Assembly: GCF_025061645.1 (NCBI RefSeq) | Contig: NZ_JANYMP010000025.1 | Location: 62,001-126,000 of the forward strand | From: Umezawaea endophytica | GTDB taxonomy: Bacteria; Actinomycetota; Actinomycetes; Mycobacteriales; Pseudonocardiaceae | Reading direction: 5' to 3' | DNA length: 64,000 nucleotides | Shown here: positions 62,953-64,000 of the stretch, one piece after another | How the letters are laid out: every line of letters begins with the position of its first letter | Numbering within the stretch: the stretch's first letter is position 1 | Made by a program: the position numbers and the translations under genes | The notes under the pieces: model-generated | Seen by the model: only the letters and a program-made list of their open reading frames with translations | The model's database searches: none | Told to the model about the DNA's origin: nothing

Positions 62953-64000
62953 TCGGCCTGTTCGCGGCCACCGAGGCCGGTCGTCGCGACCTGGTGGAGC
63001 TGGGGCCCTTCCTCGGCTCGGACACCGTGGTCCCCGACGGCCCGGTGCGCCCGGCCCTGCACCGCCTGTGGCCCCGCCTGGAGGCCGCGGTGATCTTCCT
63101 CGGCCCGTCGTCCGCCGTCCGCCTGGTCGCACCCCTGTTGCGGGACAAGCGATCCGATCCCGGCGTCGTGTGCGTGGCCGGGGAGTTCGTCGTGTCGCTC
63201 GGCGCGGACGCGTTGGCCGAACGCATCGCCGACGTCCTCGGCCGCACGGCGGTGCTCTCGTCGGAGGGCGAGGACGGGCCGCTGGACGAGCTGATCGAAC
63301 TGCTGGACGCCACGGCCGACGGGGACCTGGCAGGCTGCTCGGCCGCACTGGCGGCGGGGGAGCACGTCCTGCTGGTGAACCCGCTGGGGTTCCCGCTGCC
63401 CGCGCTGCCGGACACGGTGCTGTCGCACGGCGAGGCGGACTGGAAGATCGTGATCGACGACCGTCTCCCGGCGGCCACCAGGGCGGACCACGAGGTGCGC
63501 CTGGTGCCCCGCACGCTGGTGGTCGGCGTCGGCTCCGGCAGCGGGGTGTCCACGTCCGCCGTGGCGTCCGCGCTGGCGGAGCTGGAAGCCGGGGGCCTGG
63601 ACCTCCGCGCGGTCAGGGCGTTCGCCACCGCCGACCGGAAGGCGGGGGAGCAGGGGATCCTGGAGGCCGTGGAGGACTGGGGCTTCTGGCACGGCGACAC
63701 GTCCGCGCCGCTGCTGACGTTCTCGGCCGAGGTGCTGGCGGCCGTCCCCGTGCCCAACCCCAGCTCGTCGGTCGACTCCCTGGTCGGAACGGCCAGCGTC
63801 GCGGAAGCCGCGGCCCTGCGCGGAGCGGCGGACCTCGCCTGCGGCGGTCCCGTCGAGCTGGCGGCGCAGAAGGTCAAGGGGGACAACGTGACCGTGGCCG
63901 CCGCGCGGGTGCTGCCCCGTGGCCGACTGGCCCTGATCGGGCTGGGGCCGGGGTCAGCCGACCAGCGGACCCCGCAGGCCGACGCGGAGTTGCGCCGGGC
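62949..64000 (+). CDS. CbiG-CobJ fusion (cobalt-precorrin-5A hydrolase / precorrin-3B C17-methyltransferase), 3'-partial
   Basis: An open frame from GTG 62949, overlapping cobL by 4 nt, to the end of the window (350 codons). The first part resembles CbiG: IGLFAATEAGRRDL, AAVIFLGPSSAVRLVAPLL, VVCVAGEFVVSLGA near the N-terminus and GVGSGSGVSTSAVASAL as the C-terminal CbiG domain. From about residue 326 (LALIGLGPGSADQRTP) a tetrapyrrole methylase begins, in the position of CobJ. Fusions of CbiG with CobJ are known in actinobacteria. The end lies outside the window. Confidence 0.85.
   Translation, partial: MIGLFAATEAGRRDLVELGPFLGSDTVVPDGPVRPALHRLWPRLEAAVIFLGPSSAVRLVAPLLRDKRSDPGVVCVAGEFVVSLGADALAERIADVLGRTAVLSSEGEDGPLDELIELLDATADGDLAGCSAALAAGEHVLLVNPLGFPLPALPDTVLSHGEADWKIVIDDRLPAATRADHEVRLVPRTLVVGVGSGSGVSTSAVASALAELEAGGLDLRAVRAFATADRKAGEQGILEAVEDWGFWHGDTSAPLLTFSAEVLAAVPVPNPSSSVDSLVGTASVAEAAALRGAADLACGGPVELAAQKVKGDNVTVAAARVLPRGRLALIGLGPGSADQRTPQADAELRR

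Overview
The window is about 64 kb of high-GC actinobacterial chromosome. GTG starts, third-position G/C codons, mycothione reductase, LuxR-type two-component proteins, DUF2631 and DUF574 proteins and several secreted trypsin-like proteases suggest the family Pseudonocardiaceae, perhaps the Actinosynnema/Saccharothrix/Lentzea clade (inference). From memory, the core order (tsf, pyrH, frr, cdsA, rlmN, DUF2631, dxr, rip1, ispG, GNAT, lipoprotein PBP, mapB, mtr, chelatase, cobO, cobB) follows Mycobacterium tuberculosis Rv2889c to Rv2848c. The window therefore looks like a conserved backbone opened by blocks of accessory genes.

0-24 kb is backbone: translation and lipid genes (tsf, pyrH, frr, cdsA, rlmN), the MEP isoprenoid genes dxr and ispG flanking the site-2 protease gene, then a DUF4081-type GNAT, a penicillin-binding lipoprotein and mapB. 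Accessory genes sit inside it: glyoxalase-like and methyltransferase genes, an aldo/keto reductase, a PadR regulator, a Ser/Thr kinase, a secreted protease with two complete catalytic triads, beta-carbonic anhydrase, a QorR-like/quinone reductase pair, and a two-component system whose kinase carries an extra exported C-terminal domain.

24-38 kb holds cobQ, a small protein coupled to a very large membrane M48 protease, an EamA/LysR divergent pair, and what may be an electrophile or genotoxin defence block: an AlkZ-like DNA glycosylase directly abutting an epoxide hydrolase, a GntR regulator, a divergent MFS transporter and mycothione reductase. A shortened in-frame copy of the transporter's 3' end lies just before mtr. 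The mtr ribosome binding site and start codon lie in a 16-bp stem.

38-56 kb is mostly accessory: lon with an HspR-type HAIR element, an LRR protein, a DUF574 methyltransferase, a Vat-like acetyltransferase, a Fes-like esterase, regulators with visible operators, a second M48 protease, two trypsin-like proteases flanking a LysE exporter, a 21-bp perfect inverted repeat between genes, and bioF divergent from a P450.

56.8 kb to the end is a cobalamin operon behind a cobalamin riboswitch: ChlI/ChlD-type chelatase, cobO, cobB, cobM with a long tail, a CobL that lacks the first half of its CbiE domain, and a CbiG-CobJ fusion that runs off the window. No tRNA, rRNA, CRISPR array or insertion sequence was recognised.
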